NCBI GenBank assembly: GCA_000421045.1
Contig: ATWC01000011.1
Location: 1 to 64,000 of the forward strand
Direction: 5' to 3'
Source of the DNA: Lachnospiraceae bacterium NK4A179
GTDB taxonomy: Bacteria; Bacillota; Clostridia; Lachnospirales; Lachnospiraceae
DNA: 64,000 nt
Positions 7,312 through 15,332 of the stretch are shown one piece after another. The notes under the pieces are model-generated. The model searched no databases. It was not told the origin of the DNA and worked only from the letters and a program-made list of their open reading frames with translations. The first letter of the stretch is position 1. Every line of letters begins with the position of its first letter. Position numbers and translations under genes: made by a program.

Positions 7312-8226
7312 ATGAAGATAGACAGATTGATCGGAATACTGTCAGTGCTGCTGCAGGAAGAGCAAACTACAGCTCCTAAGCTGGCAGAGCAGTTTGAAGT
7401 TTCAAGAAGAACAATCAATCGTGATATCGAGGCTTTGTGTATGGCAGGTATTCCGATCCGTACAGCGCAGGGAACCGGTGGCGGTATCAGTATTATGGAT
7501 GGATACCGGATGGACAGAACGATCCTGACATCAAAGGATATGCAGATGATCCTTGCAGGGTTGCGTAGTCTGGACAGCGTGAGCGGAAGCAGTTATTACG
7601 GACAGCTCATGGAGAAGATTCAGGCAGGATCATCTGAGTTCATAAGTGGCAGGGATTCCATATTGATCGACCTGTCATCATGGTATCGGAAATCGCTGGC
7701 TCCGAAGATAGAGACGATACAGGATGCGATCAGTGAAAGACATTTGATCAGGTTCCGCTATTATGCTCCATCAGGAGAGAGTGTGCGGACAGTTGAACCC
7801 TATTATCTGGTGTTTCGATGGTCGAACTGGTATATGTGGGGATGGTGCTTGAAAAGGAAGGATTTCAGGCTGTTCAAGCTGAATCGTATGGACAAAGTGA
7901 GTGAAACAGGAAGGTGTTTCGAATGCAGAGAGGCATCGGTACCGGATCTTTCAGATGAAAAGATATTTCCGGGTGGAATTAAAGTGAAGGCATTGTTTGA
8001 ACCGGATCAAAAGTGGCGGCTGGTTGAAGAGTTCGGTCCTTCATGTTTCACAGAAAATGATGATGGCAGACTTCTCTTTACAGCGGATTATACGGACATG
8101 GATAATTTAGTCACGTGGATGATGACATTTGGAGATAAGGCAGAAGTGCTTGAACCCGAGGAAGTCCGTGAGAAGATAAAAGCAACTATTGAAGCAATGA
8201 GAAAGAATTACAGCAGGAGGAAATGA
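7312..8226 (+). CDS. YafY-type WYL-domain transcriptional regulator
   Basis: An N-terminal winged helix (residues about 1-55, with TTAPKLAEQFEVSRRTINRDIEAL) is followed by a WYL domain (about 130-205: IRFRYYAPSGE...VEPYYLVFRWSNWYMWGWC) and a C-terminal WCX domain. ATG 7312 is preferred to GTG 7303, which lies too close to the GGAG at 7298. The gene heads an operon with genes at 8231, 8598, 8885 and 9581 separated by 1-5 bp. Family members sense small ligands or nucleic acid through WYL. Autoregulation through the repeat at 7249 is likely. Confidence 0.9.
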   Translation: MKIDRLIGILSVLLQEEQTTAPKLAEQFEVSRRTINRDIEALCMAGIPIRTAQGTGGGISIMDGYRMDRTILTSKDMQMILAGLRSLDSVSGSSYYGQLMEKIQAGSSEFISGRDSILIDLSSWYRKSLAPKIETIQDAISERHLIRFRYYAPSGESVRTVEPYYLVFRWSNWYMWGWCLKRKDFRLFKLNRMDKVSETGRCFECREASVPDLSDEKIFPGGIKVKALFEPDQKWRLVEEFGPSCFTENDDGRLLFTADYTDMDNLVTWMMTFGDKAEVLEPEEVREKIKATIEAMRKNYSRRK

Positions 8227-8230
8227 CGGT

Positions 8231-8596
8231 ATGAAATATCCCTGGATTGAAGATTATCTGATGAAAAAAACAGGTGTGACCAAAGATCTGCAGGCGGAAT
8301 GGAACTGGATCCGCTTTCAGATCGGAGGGAAGATGTTCGCTGCGATATGTTTGGATGATAATGATAAGCCCTATTACATTACGCTGAAGCTTGATCCGCT
8401 GGAGGGAGATTTCTGGCGAAAACAGTATGAAGACATAATTCCCGGCTACTATATGAATAAACAGCATTGGAATTCGGTAAAGGCTGATGGAGAGGTGCCT
8501 GATGAAATCCTGAAGGACTTGCTTGATAAAGCCTATCAAATTGTGCTTGGGAGCTTCAGTAAAAAAAAGCAGAAGGAGATTTTAGGAGACGAATGA
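8231..8596 (+). CDS. MmcQ/YjbR family protein
   Basis: The 121-residue length, the aromatic pattern (EDYLMKKTGVTKDLQAEWNWIRFQIGGKMFAAIC) and the HWNSVKADGEVPDEILKDLLDKAYQIV tail fit the MmcQ/YjbR family, which has a double-wing DNA-binding-like (CyaY-like) fold. The function is unproven. It is second in the WYL operon, 4 bp after the regulator, a placement seen often with WYL and GyrI-like genes. Confidence 0.85.
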   Translation: MKYPWIEDYLMKKTGVTKDLQAEWNWIRFQIGGKMFAAICLDDNDKPYYITLKLDPLEGDFWRKQYEDIIPGYYMNKQHWNSVKADGEVPDEILKDLLDKAYQIVLGSFSKKKQKEILGDE

Positions 8597-8597
8597 C

Positions 8598-8879
8598 ATG
8601 AATGATTTGATCAGTTGCTGTGGCTCTGATTGCAGTGCCTGCTATTGCTATGGTGAAATGTGCAAAGGGTGTAATGCCGTGTGCGGCAAAGTGTTCCATG
8701 CGCCTGAAGGGAAGGCGTGCTCTATATATTATTGTTGTCGGATCAAGAACGGTTTTCATTCATGCGGAGAGTGTGGAAAGCTGCCTTGTGATCTGATTCT
8801 GGGTACCAGAGACCCGAGTCTTTCTGAAGAAGAGTTTATGAAAACGGTAGATGATCGTGTAAAACGACTCAGGGGGTGA
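8598..8879 (+). CDS. Cysteine-rich DUF3795-type protein
   Basis: A 93-residue protein with paired cysteines (CCGSDCSACYCYGEMCKGCNAVCGK, then CSIYYCC, CGECGKLPC) arranged as in DUF3795, a presumed metal-binding family. The opening LISCCGSDCSACYCY is the family signature. It lies third in the WYL operon, 1 bp after the YjbR gene. It probably binds zinc or iron; no enzymatic role can be assigned. Confidence 0.8.
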   Translation: MNDLISCCGSDCSACYCYGEMCKGCNAVCGKVFHAPEGKACSIYYCCRIKNGFHSCGECGKLPCDLILGTRDPSLSEEEFMKTVDDRVKRLRG

Positions 8880-8884
8880 GGTAT

Positions 8885-9577
8885 ATGGCATTTGATTTCA
8901 AGAAGGAATACAAAGAGTTTTACTTGCCGAAGGATAAGCCTGATATTGTGAAAGTTCCGAGCATGAATTATATCGCTGTACGCGGTGAGGGGGATCCGAA
9001 TCAGGAGGATGGAGATTATAAGAAGGCTATCGGATTACTGTACGGAATTGCTTTTACGATCAAGATGAGCAAGAAGGGTGATCATCAGATTGACGGATAT
9101 TTCGATTTTGTTGTTCCGCCTCTGGAGGGATTCTGGTGGCAGGCTGAACGATATCCGCTGGATGCCATTCTGCAAAGCGACCGAGCCGGAAGATGTGAAG
9201 GTATGGATGGGATAGATTATGCCCACAAGGAAGATTTTCATTGGATCTCTGTGATCCGTCTTCCGGATTTTGTGACAAAGAATGATTTTAGATGGGCGAT
9301 TGAAGAAGCAACGAAAAAGAAAAAACTGGATTTCTCTAAGGTTGAGTTTCTGACGGTTGAGGAAGGACTATGTGTTCAATGTATGCATATAGGTTCTTAT
9401 GATGATGAACCGATTACGGTTGCCATGATGCATGAGTTCATGGAACGACAGGGGTATGAACTGGATATTACGGATAAACGTCTGCATCATGAGATTTATC
9501 TGAGCGATGCCAGAAAGGTTGCACCTGAGAAATTGAAGACCGTGATCAGACATCCGATCAAGCACAAAGGAGATTAA
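8885..9577 (+). CDS. GyrI-like small-molecule-binding protein
   Basis: It begins MAFDFKKEYKEFYLPKDKPDIVKVPSMNYIAVRGEGDPNQ, the standard opening of the GyrI-like (SHS2) family, and ends with HHEIYLSDARKVAPEKLKTVIRHPI, the conserved tail. The family binds hydrophobic or xenobiotic small molecules and some members hydrolyse them. ATG 8885 is chosen over GTG 8876 because it matches the family N-terminus. It is the fourth gene of the WYL operon, supporting a role in sensing or disposing of a small compound. Confidence 0.85.
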   Translation: MAFDFKKEYKEFYLPKDKPDIVKVPSMNYIAVRGEGDPNQEDGDYKKAIGLLYGIAFTIKMSKKGDHQIDGYFDFVVPPLEGFWWQAERYPLDAILQSDRAGRCEGMDGIDYAHKEDFHWISVIRLPDFVTKNDFRWAIEEATKKKKLDFSKVEFLTVEEGLCVQCMHIGSYDDEPITVAMMHEFMERQGYELDITDKRLHHEIYLSDARKVAPEKLKTVIRHPIKHKGD

Positions 9578-9580
9578 GAT

Positions 9581-10327
9581 ATGGAATACATCAGAGTCAC
9601 AAAGGAAAATCTGGAAAATGAACACATATGTTGCGCGATTTCCAATAATAAGGACGTGCAGGTATCATCAAAGAAGGCCTGGCTTGCTGACAGGTTTGAT
9701 GAAGGACTTGTTTTTCTAAAGAGTGTGGAGCGCGGCAAGTGCTTTATCGAATATATTCCGGCAGAAAATGCCTGGATCCCGATTGAGGCAAAAGGGTATA
9801 TGTACATAGACTGTCTTTGGGTGTCCGGCGCTTTAAAGGGACATGGATACTCCTCGGATCTTTTAAATGCGTGTATAGAGGATAGTAAAGAAAAGGGACG
9901 AAAAGGGCTGTGTATATTGAGCGCTGCAAAGAAAAAACCATTCCTGGCTGATCCGAAGTTCTTAATATATAAGGGATTTATAGTCGGTGATGAAGCTGAT
10001 AATGGTATCCGGCTTATGTATTTGCCGTTTGATAAGAAAGCAGATGTTCCGAGATTCAAAGAATGTGCTAAGCATCCGCATATAAAAGAAAAAGGCTATG
10101 TTTTGTATTACACCAGCCAATGCCCGTTTAATGCTAAGTATGTTCCGGTTCTGGAACGGACGGCCAAAGAGAATGGTATTTTATTCAGAGCAATTCACAT
10201 TGATAGTAGAAAGAAGGCTCAGAATGCACCGACTCCCATTACAAATTATGCTCTGTTTCATGATGGTGAGTATGTTACAAATGAACAGATGAATGATAAG
10301 AAGTTCCTGAAGCTGGTCAAGGGATAG
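9581..10327 (+). CDS. GNAT acetyltransferase with C-terminal YoaP domain
   Basis: Residues about 1-150 form a GNAT fold with the acetyl-CoA region LWVSGALKGHGYSSDLLNACIEDSK (V/L-x-x-x-x-x-G-x-G). The C-terminal part (KGYVLYYTSQCPFNAKYVPVL...IDSRKKAQNAPTPITNYALFHDGEYVTNEQMNDKKFLKL) matches the YoaP domain. The YoaP part has a thioredoxin-like CPF-N site with a single cysteine. The substrate is unknown. It is last in the WYL operon, ahead of the terminator at 10434. Confidence 0.85.
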   Translation: MEYIRVTKENLENEHICCAISNNKDVQVSSKKAWLADRFDEGLVFLKSVERGKCFIEYIPAENAWIPIEAKGYMYIDCLWVSGALKGHGYSSDLLNACIEDSKEKGRKGLCILSAAKKKPFLADPKFLIYKGFIVGDEADNGIRLMYLPFDKKADVPRFKECAKHPHIKEKGYVLYYTSQCPFNAKYVPVLERTAKENGILFRAIHIDSRKKAQNAPTPITNYALFHDGEYVTNEQMNDKKFLKLVKG

Positions 10328-10433
10328 GAGAGATTAGGGGCAGAAAACATGGCGCAAGTTTTTTTATAATCATTGTTCAGGTTGAAATCTAAACTATCTT
10401 CACGTACATTTAAAATAGATCATACTTTATATC

Positions 10434-10466
10434 GGCCGGACTTAGATCCGGCCATTTCTGATTTTT
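10434..10466 (+). terminator. Rho-independent terminator
   Basis: GGCCGGA (10434-10440) and TCCGGCC (10447-10453) form a stem followed by ATTTCTGATTTTT. It closes the WYL operon. Confidence 0.75.
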
Positions 10467-10517
10467 AAATGTTTTATTGAAGTTACAGAGATAAAGAAAC
10501 TGCGGAGGTGATAAAAA

Positions 10518-10982
10518 GTGAACAATATTAATGCAGAATACACATATTTTGAATTGAGAGAAAAGCCTGAATTAAAGGAGATGGCAGCAGACTGGTTTCA
10601 TGAAAAGTGGGGCGTGCCCACAGAAGCTTATCTTGAATGTATGACAGATTATCTTGATGGAAAGACGGAAAATGGATGGTATCTGTGCATGCAGGGAGAT
10701 CAGATAGTAGCCGGCTTGGGAGTCATAGACAATGATTTTCATGATAGAAAAGATTTAAGCCCAAATGTGTGTGCGGTATATACGGAAGAGGCTCATAGAA
10801 GACAGGGCATAGCCGGCAGGCTTCTTGATCTGGTGGTCTGCGATATGAGAGAAAAGGGAATATCCCCTCTCTATCTTGTGACGGATCATACCGGATTTTA
10901 TGAGCATTACGGTTGGGAATTCTTCTGCATGGCGCAGGGAGATGATGAGCCTGAACAGACGAGATTGTATATTCACAAATAG
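10518..10982 (+). CDS. GNAT family N-acetyltransferase
   Basis: A GTG start is supported by GGAGGTG 7 nt upstream. The acetyl-CoA binding motif is VYTEEAHRRQGIAGRLLDLV (about residues 87-106), followed by the YEHYGWEFF motif B that is common in aminoglycoside- or amine-acetylating relatives. It could acetylate a small amine or antibiotic, but the substrate is not readable. It ends at the TetR promoter starting at 10983. Confidence 0.85.
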   Translation: MNNINAEYTYFELREKPELKEMAADWFHEKWGVPTEAYLECMTDYLDGKTENGWYLCMQGDQIVAGLGVIDNDFHDRKDLSPNVCAVYTEEAHRRQGIAGRLLDLVVCDMREKGISPLYLVTDHTGFYEHYGWEFFCMAQGDDEPEQTRLYIHK

Positions 10983-11031
10983 TTGACAAAAACGACACAT
11001 GTGTCTAAAATAGAAAACGACACAAATGTCG
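10983..11031 (+). promoter_or_regulatory. TetR gene promoter with two operators
   Basis: TTGACA (10983-10988) and TAAAAT (11006-11011) are 17 bp apart. A perfect palindrome GACACATGTGTC (10994-11005) fills the spacer, and a second site CGACAcaaaTGTCG (11018-11031) lies 25 bp downstream centre to centre. Both share the GACA...TGTC half-sites, a strong sign of TetR autorepression. Confidence 0.85.
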
Positions 11032-11051
11032 AAAATAGAAAGAGAATTATC

Positions 11052-11621
11052 ATGTCAACGAAAAGAGAGAGAACCAGAGAATCGATCATTGATGCGTCCT
11101 ATACGCTATTTGCGGATAAAGGCTTTAAGCAGGTAACGATGAAAGATGTATGTGAGATCACCGGCTTGAGCCGCGGTGGATTGTACAGTCATTTTTCGGG
11201 TACGGATAAACTGTTCGAGGCTGTCCTTGAGACTATAACTGAAAAAAGCGAGATGGGCTTTAAGAAAGAGATCGATAAAGGCACTTCTGCGACGGAGATC
11301 CTGGAAAGAGCTCTGGCCGATATGGAAAAAGAAATGATGCATCCCGAAGCTTCGCTCAGTATTGCATTATATGAATATGCTGAAACAGTGAATACCGATG
11401 TGATGGAGCAACTCGGCCGAAATGCGGAAGATAAATGGAGAAAGCTTATCCGATATGGGATAAAGCGCGGAGAGTTTCAAAATGTAAACGTCGATGAGAT
11501 CGTCAATGTGATCCTATACTCCTATCAGGGGATCCGAATGTGGAGCAGGATCATATCAATGAAACCTAAGACGATCCGTTCCATTACAGGGCATATCAGA
11601 AAGCAGCTTACAGGAGAGTAG
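11052..11621 (+). CDS. TetR/AcrR family transcriptional regulator
   Basis: The start is the ATG at 11052 (MSTKRERTRESIIDASYTLF), because upstream codons lie inside the promoter. The helix-turn-helix is about residues 29-48 (TMKDVCEITGLSRGGLYSHF). The length of 189 residues is normal for the family. It is followed after 2 bp by a GNAT gene, so the two are co-transcribed from the double-operator promoter at 10983. Confidence 0.9.
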   Translation: MSTKRERTRESIIDASYTLFADKGFKQVTMKDVCEITGLSRGGLYSHFSGTDKLFEAVLETITEKSEMGFKKEIDKGTSATEILERALADMEKEMMHPEASLSIALYEYAETVNTDVMEQLGRNAEDKWRKLIRYGIKRGEFQNVNVDEIVNVILYSYQGIRMWSRIISMKPKTIRSITGHIRKQLTGE

Positions 11622-11623
11622 AA

Positions 11624-12139
11624 ATGATAACACTTAAGAGACCTATAAAAGAATATGAATCAAAGGCGATTGCCTTTAAACAGGAGTTTATCGATAACGG
11701 AGAAAAAACCATAAACGGAAGTGAACTTTTCGATCAGATGGACTCATATGATGAGTGGCTTAAATCTGTAACAGATAATATTTCACATGATACTGTAAAT
11801 CCGTCATGGGTAGTTACGGATACATACTTTGCATTTGATGAGAATGACAATATAGTTGGGATAATCGATCTTCGTCATGAGTTAAATGATTTTCTTAAAG
11901 ATTTCGGCAACAGCGGTTACAGTGTAAGACCGTCTGAACGGCGAAAAGGATACGCTACGGAAATGCTGAAACTCATTCTGGAACGGGCTCGTCAAATAGG
12001 AATGAATAAAATACAGCTTTCGGTAGAACGGTCAAATGAAGCATCCGTAAAGACGATCACGAAAAATGGCGGGAAGTATGAGAGAAGTTTTTCTTTTGAG
12101 GGAGAAGAAGCGGATGTTTATATGATCTATTTGGCTTGA
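11624..12139 (+). CDS. GNAT family N-acetyltransferase
   Basis: Motif A is YSVRPSERRKGYATEMLKLILERARQIG (R/Q-x-x-G-x-A type, about residues 105-132), followed by SVERSNEASVKTITKNGG, a pattern of the RimJ-like and COG3981 GNAT group. It sits 2 bp after the TetR gene. Its expression probably follows the inducer of that repressor. The substrate is unknown. Confidence 0.85.
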   Translation: MITLKRPIKEYESKAIAFKQEFIDNGEKTINGSELFDQMDSYDEWLKSVTDNISHDTVNPSWVVTDTYFAFDENDNIVGIIDLRHELNDFLKDFGNSGYSVRPSERRKGYATEMLKLILERARQIGMNKIQLSVERSNEASVKTITKNGGKYERSFSFEGEEADVYMIYLA

Positions 12140-12458
12140 GTCAGAAACCGGGGGGTCATGTCCCTTTCGATGGTGGTGATACATTACCGATCGAAGGTGA
12201 GTATAATGACTTGACATCATAAAAAGAGGTATGTTAGTCTTATATAAGATTTTTGAAGATTCATTTTGCAACGAAAGAAGTTTATTATGTATTGGACAAA
12301 TGTAAATGTACAACTGACTAAAGGTTTCACAATTCTCCCTTAAGGGGGATAGTGCGCCCATTTTCAGGTACATTTACTGAATATATTGCATTATCTCTCG
12401 TTTAGTTGACTAAACAGGTCCGATGTTTTGGACTGTTAAACTGAAGGGAGATTTTTTT
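12140..12458. other. Intergenic region with long-range inverted repeat and palindrome
   Basis: No gene is seen in these 319 bp. GTAAATGTAC (12302-12311) and GTACATTTAC (12368-12377) are inverted arms around a 56-nt segment holding the palindrome CCCTTAAGGG, so the transcript could fold into a branched hairpin. GTTTAGTtgACTAAAC (12400-12415) is a near-perfect palindrome resembling the half-sites before the WYL operon. GGGGGGTCATGTCCC near 12150 may be a decayed REP-like remnant. Confidence 0.5.
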
Positions 12459-13625
12459 ATGTTTAATTTAAGAAGACAATTAAGATTATTATATACTACA
12501 GGCATCCTGGGAAATCTTTCCATAGCGGGAGCCTGGGTGGTTATCATGGCATCCAGAGGTTTTTCTCTGGTGCAGATAGGATTTGCAGAAACAGTATTTC
12601 ATATAACCAGTCTCTTGATGGAGATCCCGTCGGGAATGCTGGCAGATGTTTATGGCAGGAAGAAAATGCTGGCACTGGGTAATATTATGGCAGTGACAGG
12701 AGATATGATCACGGCCATATCAGGGAATTTTACTGTAGCCTGCATGGCCATGCCATTTCATGCCATGGCTTTTAACTTTGCTTCCGGATCAGGAGAGGCT
12801 CTGGCCTATGACTCCATGAAAAAAGTCGGGAAAGAAGCTCATTATGAGAATTATTCCTCAAATCAGTCTGTTATATACCGTATAGCAAGCGGTATATCTA
12901 CTCTCTGTGCGGGAGTTGCACTGTTCCTTGGATACCGGAAGACTTATCTCATAAGTGCAGCAATGGGACTTGTCACACTTTATTTTACTTTGAAGCTGGT
13001 TGAAGTCAGGGTGAGTGATGATGAATCTGATCCCGAGCAGGATTGTGATCGTTCCAAAGTGAAGAGACAAAATGATAAACAGCTAACAAAAAAGAATGAC
13101 TTTTCAATAGTAAATACATTAAAGAAGATAATAACATATTTCATTGAAAGTATCCGTTTTCTGAAGCATCATCAGAAGGCCACGAAGCTGATGTTCCTGA
13201 ATTCTTTTGTAGGAGCGGTGGATATACTACTTCTGTTTTTCCTGCAGACAAAGCTTAAGACTGCAGGAATATCAAATGTATTTCTCGGAGTTGCACTTTT
13301 CACTATGGAGCTGGGCGGTGTTATAGGTTCAAAGCTGATACTCAGATTTAGAAAAGTTAAATATGTTTATATTTTTATGGTATGTACACTTGGAGTTATA
13401 GCGGGAGTGATTTTGGAACATACAGGCATAGTGCTTATCATGATCCTTGGAGGGTTTATATCATCATTAGCAGATGATGCCATACAGATCAGAACAGATG
13501 CAAAACTGAATGATATGTTTCCGTCGGAGCAGAGGGCAACCCTGGTTTCGATTTCATCTTTCACATTTTCGGTGATCATGATCGTGCTTTCGCCTCTGGC
13601 AGGATATTTCTTCTCAATTTGGTGA
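12459..13625 (+). CDS. MFS transporter
   Basis: The start is the ATG at 12459, with GAAGGGAG 8 nt upstream; an in-frame ATG at 12423 lacks a site. The 388-residue protein has about 11-12 membrane helices. The loop between helices 2 and 3 is GMLADVYGRKKML, the MFS signature. The central hydrophilic loop (about residues 185-215) is charged (DDESDPEQDCDRSKVKRQNDKQ). It is probably a drug or metabolite exporter of the kind often found with TetR regulators. The possible operator at 12400 lies upstream. Confidence 0.85.
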   Translation: MFNLRRQLRLLYTTGILGNLSIAGAWVVIMASRGFSLVQIGFAETVFHITSLLMEIPSGMLADVYGRKKMLALGNIMAVTGDMITAISGNFTVACMAMPFHAMAFNFASGSGEALAYDSMKKVGKEAHYENYSSNQSVIYRIASGISTLCAGVALFLGYRKTYLISAAMGLVTLYFTLKLVEVRVSDDESDPEQDCDRSKVKRQNDKQLTKKNDFSIVNTLKKIITYFIESIRFLKHHQKATKLMFLNSFVGAVDILLLFFLQTKLKTAGISNVFLGVALFTMELGGVIGSKLILRFRKVKYVYIFMVCTLGVIAGVILEHTGIVLIMILGGFISSLADDAIQIRTDAKLNDMFPSEQRATLVSISSFTFSVIMIVLSPLAGYFFSIW

Positions 13626-13690
13626 TCCATATTTGATGATATGCAGGTTGTTTTGATATTTCAAATGTGGTTTGGAACTAAATTCAGGTA

Positions 13691-13748
13691 TTGACATTGA
13701 ATAGGTAATGTATTACATTTATGATATAAATGTAATGCGTTACCTATT
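13691..13748 (+). promoter_or_regulatory. MarR operon promoter with 20-bp inverted repeat
   Basis: TTGACA (13691-13696) is followed after 17 bp by TACATT (13714-13719). Inverted arms of 20 bp (13700-13719 and 13729-13748) differ at one pair only, with a 9-nt spacer, and each contains GTAAT-G-(T/C)-(A/G)-TTAC. Position, arm sequence and promoter spacing match 3821-3879. The MarR protein encoded 23 bp downstream is the obvious binder. Confidence 0.85.
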
Positions 13749-13771
13749 TTATTTCGCATCGGAGGATTGAA

Positions 13772-14251
13772 ATGAATTACGATGAAGTGATGAAAATGGA
13801 TAAAGTGGAATTCGGAGATATGCCGCCACAGGCCTTTCTTTTGGGACTGCTCAGTGCTTTCGACAACAGGTACCAGGCTGCTGCGGATGCTTTTTTCAAG
13901 GAGATCACATGGAAACAGTTCTTTGCAATCATATGTATAAATCTTTGTAAGGAGGCTCCGACTATAAATGAATTGTCAGATGTAATGGGAAGCTCACATC
14001 AAAATGTAAAACAGATACTGCTCAGACTTGAAAAAAAAGGATTTGTTTCAACTGTTGTCGATGACAGGGACAAAAGAAAGCAGCGTATTGTAGTTACGGA
14101 TGCAGCAAGAGCATTTTTACAGAAAAACGATAATAACGGAGAACAGAGCCGGTATATGATCGGCCGCATCTTTGACGGGATCAGCGAAAAGAATCTGAAG
14201 ACTACCATACAAACGATCATGAAAATGGAAAGGAACTTGAGTAAGATATGA
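13772..14251 (+). CDS. MarR family transcriptional regulator
   Basis: A winged helix spans about residues 55-110 (TWKQFFAIICINLCKEAPTINELSDVMGSSHQNVKQILLRLEKKGFV followed by the wing DDRDKRKQRIVVT). The 159-residue length is typical. GGAGG lies just before the ATG. It overlaps the flavodoxin gene by 4 bp (ATGA). It is autoregulated by inference through the repeat at 13691 and probably also controls the DUF6544 gene at 3907. Confidence 0.9.
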   Translation: MNYDEVMKMDKVEFGDMPPQAFLLGLLSAFDNRYQAAADAFFKEITWKQFFAIICINLCKEAPTINELSDVMGSSHQNVKQILLRLEKKGFVSTVVDDRDKRKQRIVVTDAARAFLQKNDNNGEQSRYMIGRIFDGISEKNLKTTIQTIMKMERNLSKI

Positions 14252-14778
14252 AAACGCTTATAATATATACTTCGCAAACCGGATTTACAAAAAAATACGC
14301 TGGATGGATAGCAGAGAGAGTGAATGCTGATCTGCTTGAACTGAAAGAGGCACAGAAGAAAGGAGCGGATTTCTTCGAAGATTATGATGCGATAGTCTAT
14401 GGCGGATGGGCAATGGCAGGAACTGTGTTTAAGTCAAAATGGTTCTTTGATAAAGCTTCGGGATGGAAGGATAAGCGACTTGCGATCTTCTGTGTCGGTG
14501 GAAGCCCTAATGAGAATCCGGATGTGGAGGTAATGCTTAAAAGACTTCTTACAGATGATCAGAAACAGTACATTGCTGCGTTTTATTGTCAGGGAGGTTT
14601 CTGTTATGAGAAGATGAATACTGCGTCCAAACTTGCTATGAAGATGTTCGTGGGATCACTTAAGAAAAAGAAAGATGCAACCGAGGAACAGAAGAAAATG
14701 GCTGAGATGATCTCTTCTTCTTATGATATCTCGGATATCAGTTATACGGATCCGATCGTAGAGTATCTGAATAACTGA
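14248..14778 (+). CDS. Flavodoxin-domain protein
   Basis: It opens MKTLIIYTSQTGFTKKYAGWIAE, with the T/S-x-T-G-x-T FMN phosphate loop, and has YGGWAMAGTVFKSKWFF and IFCVGGSPNENPD segments that fit the flavin-binding loops of the flavodoxin-like family (protoporphyrinogen oxidase/HemG-like group). The 176-residue length fits. It is coupled to the MarR gene by ATGA overlap, suggesting a flavin-linked response to the MarR signal, for example oxidants or phenolics. The redox partner is unknown. Confidence 0.85.
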   Translation: MKTLIIYTSQTGFTKKYAGWIAERVNADLLELKEAQKKGADFFEDYDAIVYGGWAMAGTVFKSKWFFDKASGWKDKRLAIFCVGGSPNENPDVEVMLKRLLTDDQKQYIAAFYCQGGFCYEKMNTASKLAMKMFVGSLKKKKDATEEQKKMAEMISSSYDISDISYTDPIVEYLNN

Positions 14779-14842
14779 TTTTATAGTAAAAATATTTGAT
14801 GTACTTCATTTAGGAACCATTAGCACATCGGGGGATTTAGAA

Positions 14843-15301
14843 ATGATCGAACAGATAAAAGATAAAAATACAAAAAAAGAAATAGCGAGAAAGATCCTTG
14901 AATCGCTTCACGACTGGTTTGAAGTTGATGAGAGCAGAGAAAACTATATCAAAGAATGTGCCGATTGGCTGTTCTTTGCTGCAAAAGAAAAAGATGATCA
15001 TGTAGGATTTCTTTGCCTTAAGGAAACCGGTCGCAGTACCGTGGAACTTGCGGTTATGGGAGTTCTTAAAGAATATCACAGAAACGGCCTGGGCAGGGCG
15101 CTTTTCGAAGAGGCGAAGAAGACGGCCGTTGAAGAGGGATATTCTTTTATGCAGGTTAAGACTGTAAAGATGGGTGTCTATGAAGATTATGACATAACGA
15201 ACAGGTTCTATTTATCAATGGGATTTGAGGAATTTGAAGTTTTAGAGGAATACTGGGATAAAGATAATCCCTGCCAGATATATGTGATGTACTTGAAATA
15301 A
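14843..15301 (+). CDS. GNAT family N-acetyltransferase
   Basis: Motif A is LAVMGVLKEYHRNGLGRALFEEAKKTA (about residues 68-94), followed by DYDITNRFYLSMGFEEFEVLEEYWDKDNPC, a conserved ending in a Clostridial GNAT group. GGGGG upstream may serve as the ribosome site. It has 64 bp of spacing after the flavodoxin gene and could be on the same transcript. The substrate is unknown. Confidence 0.85.
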   Translation: MIEQIKDKNTKKEIARKILESLHDWFEVDESRENYIKECADWLFFAAKEKDDHVGFLCLKETGRSTVELAVMGVLKEYHRNGLGRALFEEAKKTAVEEGYSFMQVKTVKMGVYEDYDITNRFYLSMGFEEFEVLEEYWDKDNPCQIYVMYLK

Positions 15302-15332
15302 TAACAATGTTTATGTAACAGGGGGAGTTTTG

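Noticed and set aside
10983-11051. Longer TetR protein starting at 10983
   Set aside because: That stretch contains the -35, -10 and two operators, and the TetR family N-terminus begins at ATG 11052.
12147-12165. Fifth REP-like unit before the MFS gene
   Set aside because: Only GGGGGGTCATG-CCC is left, with neither the GACGGGG core nor the outer arms; too short to call.
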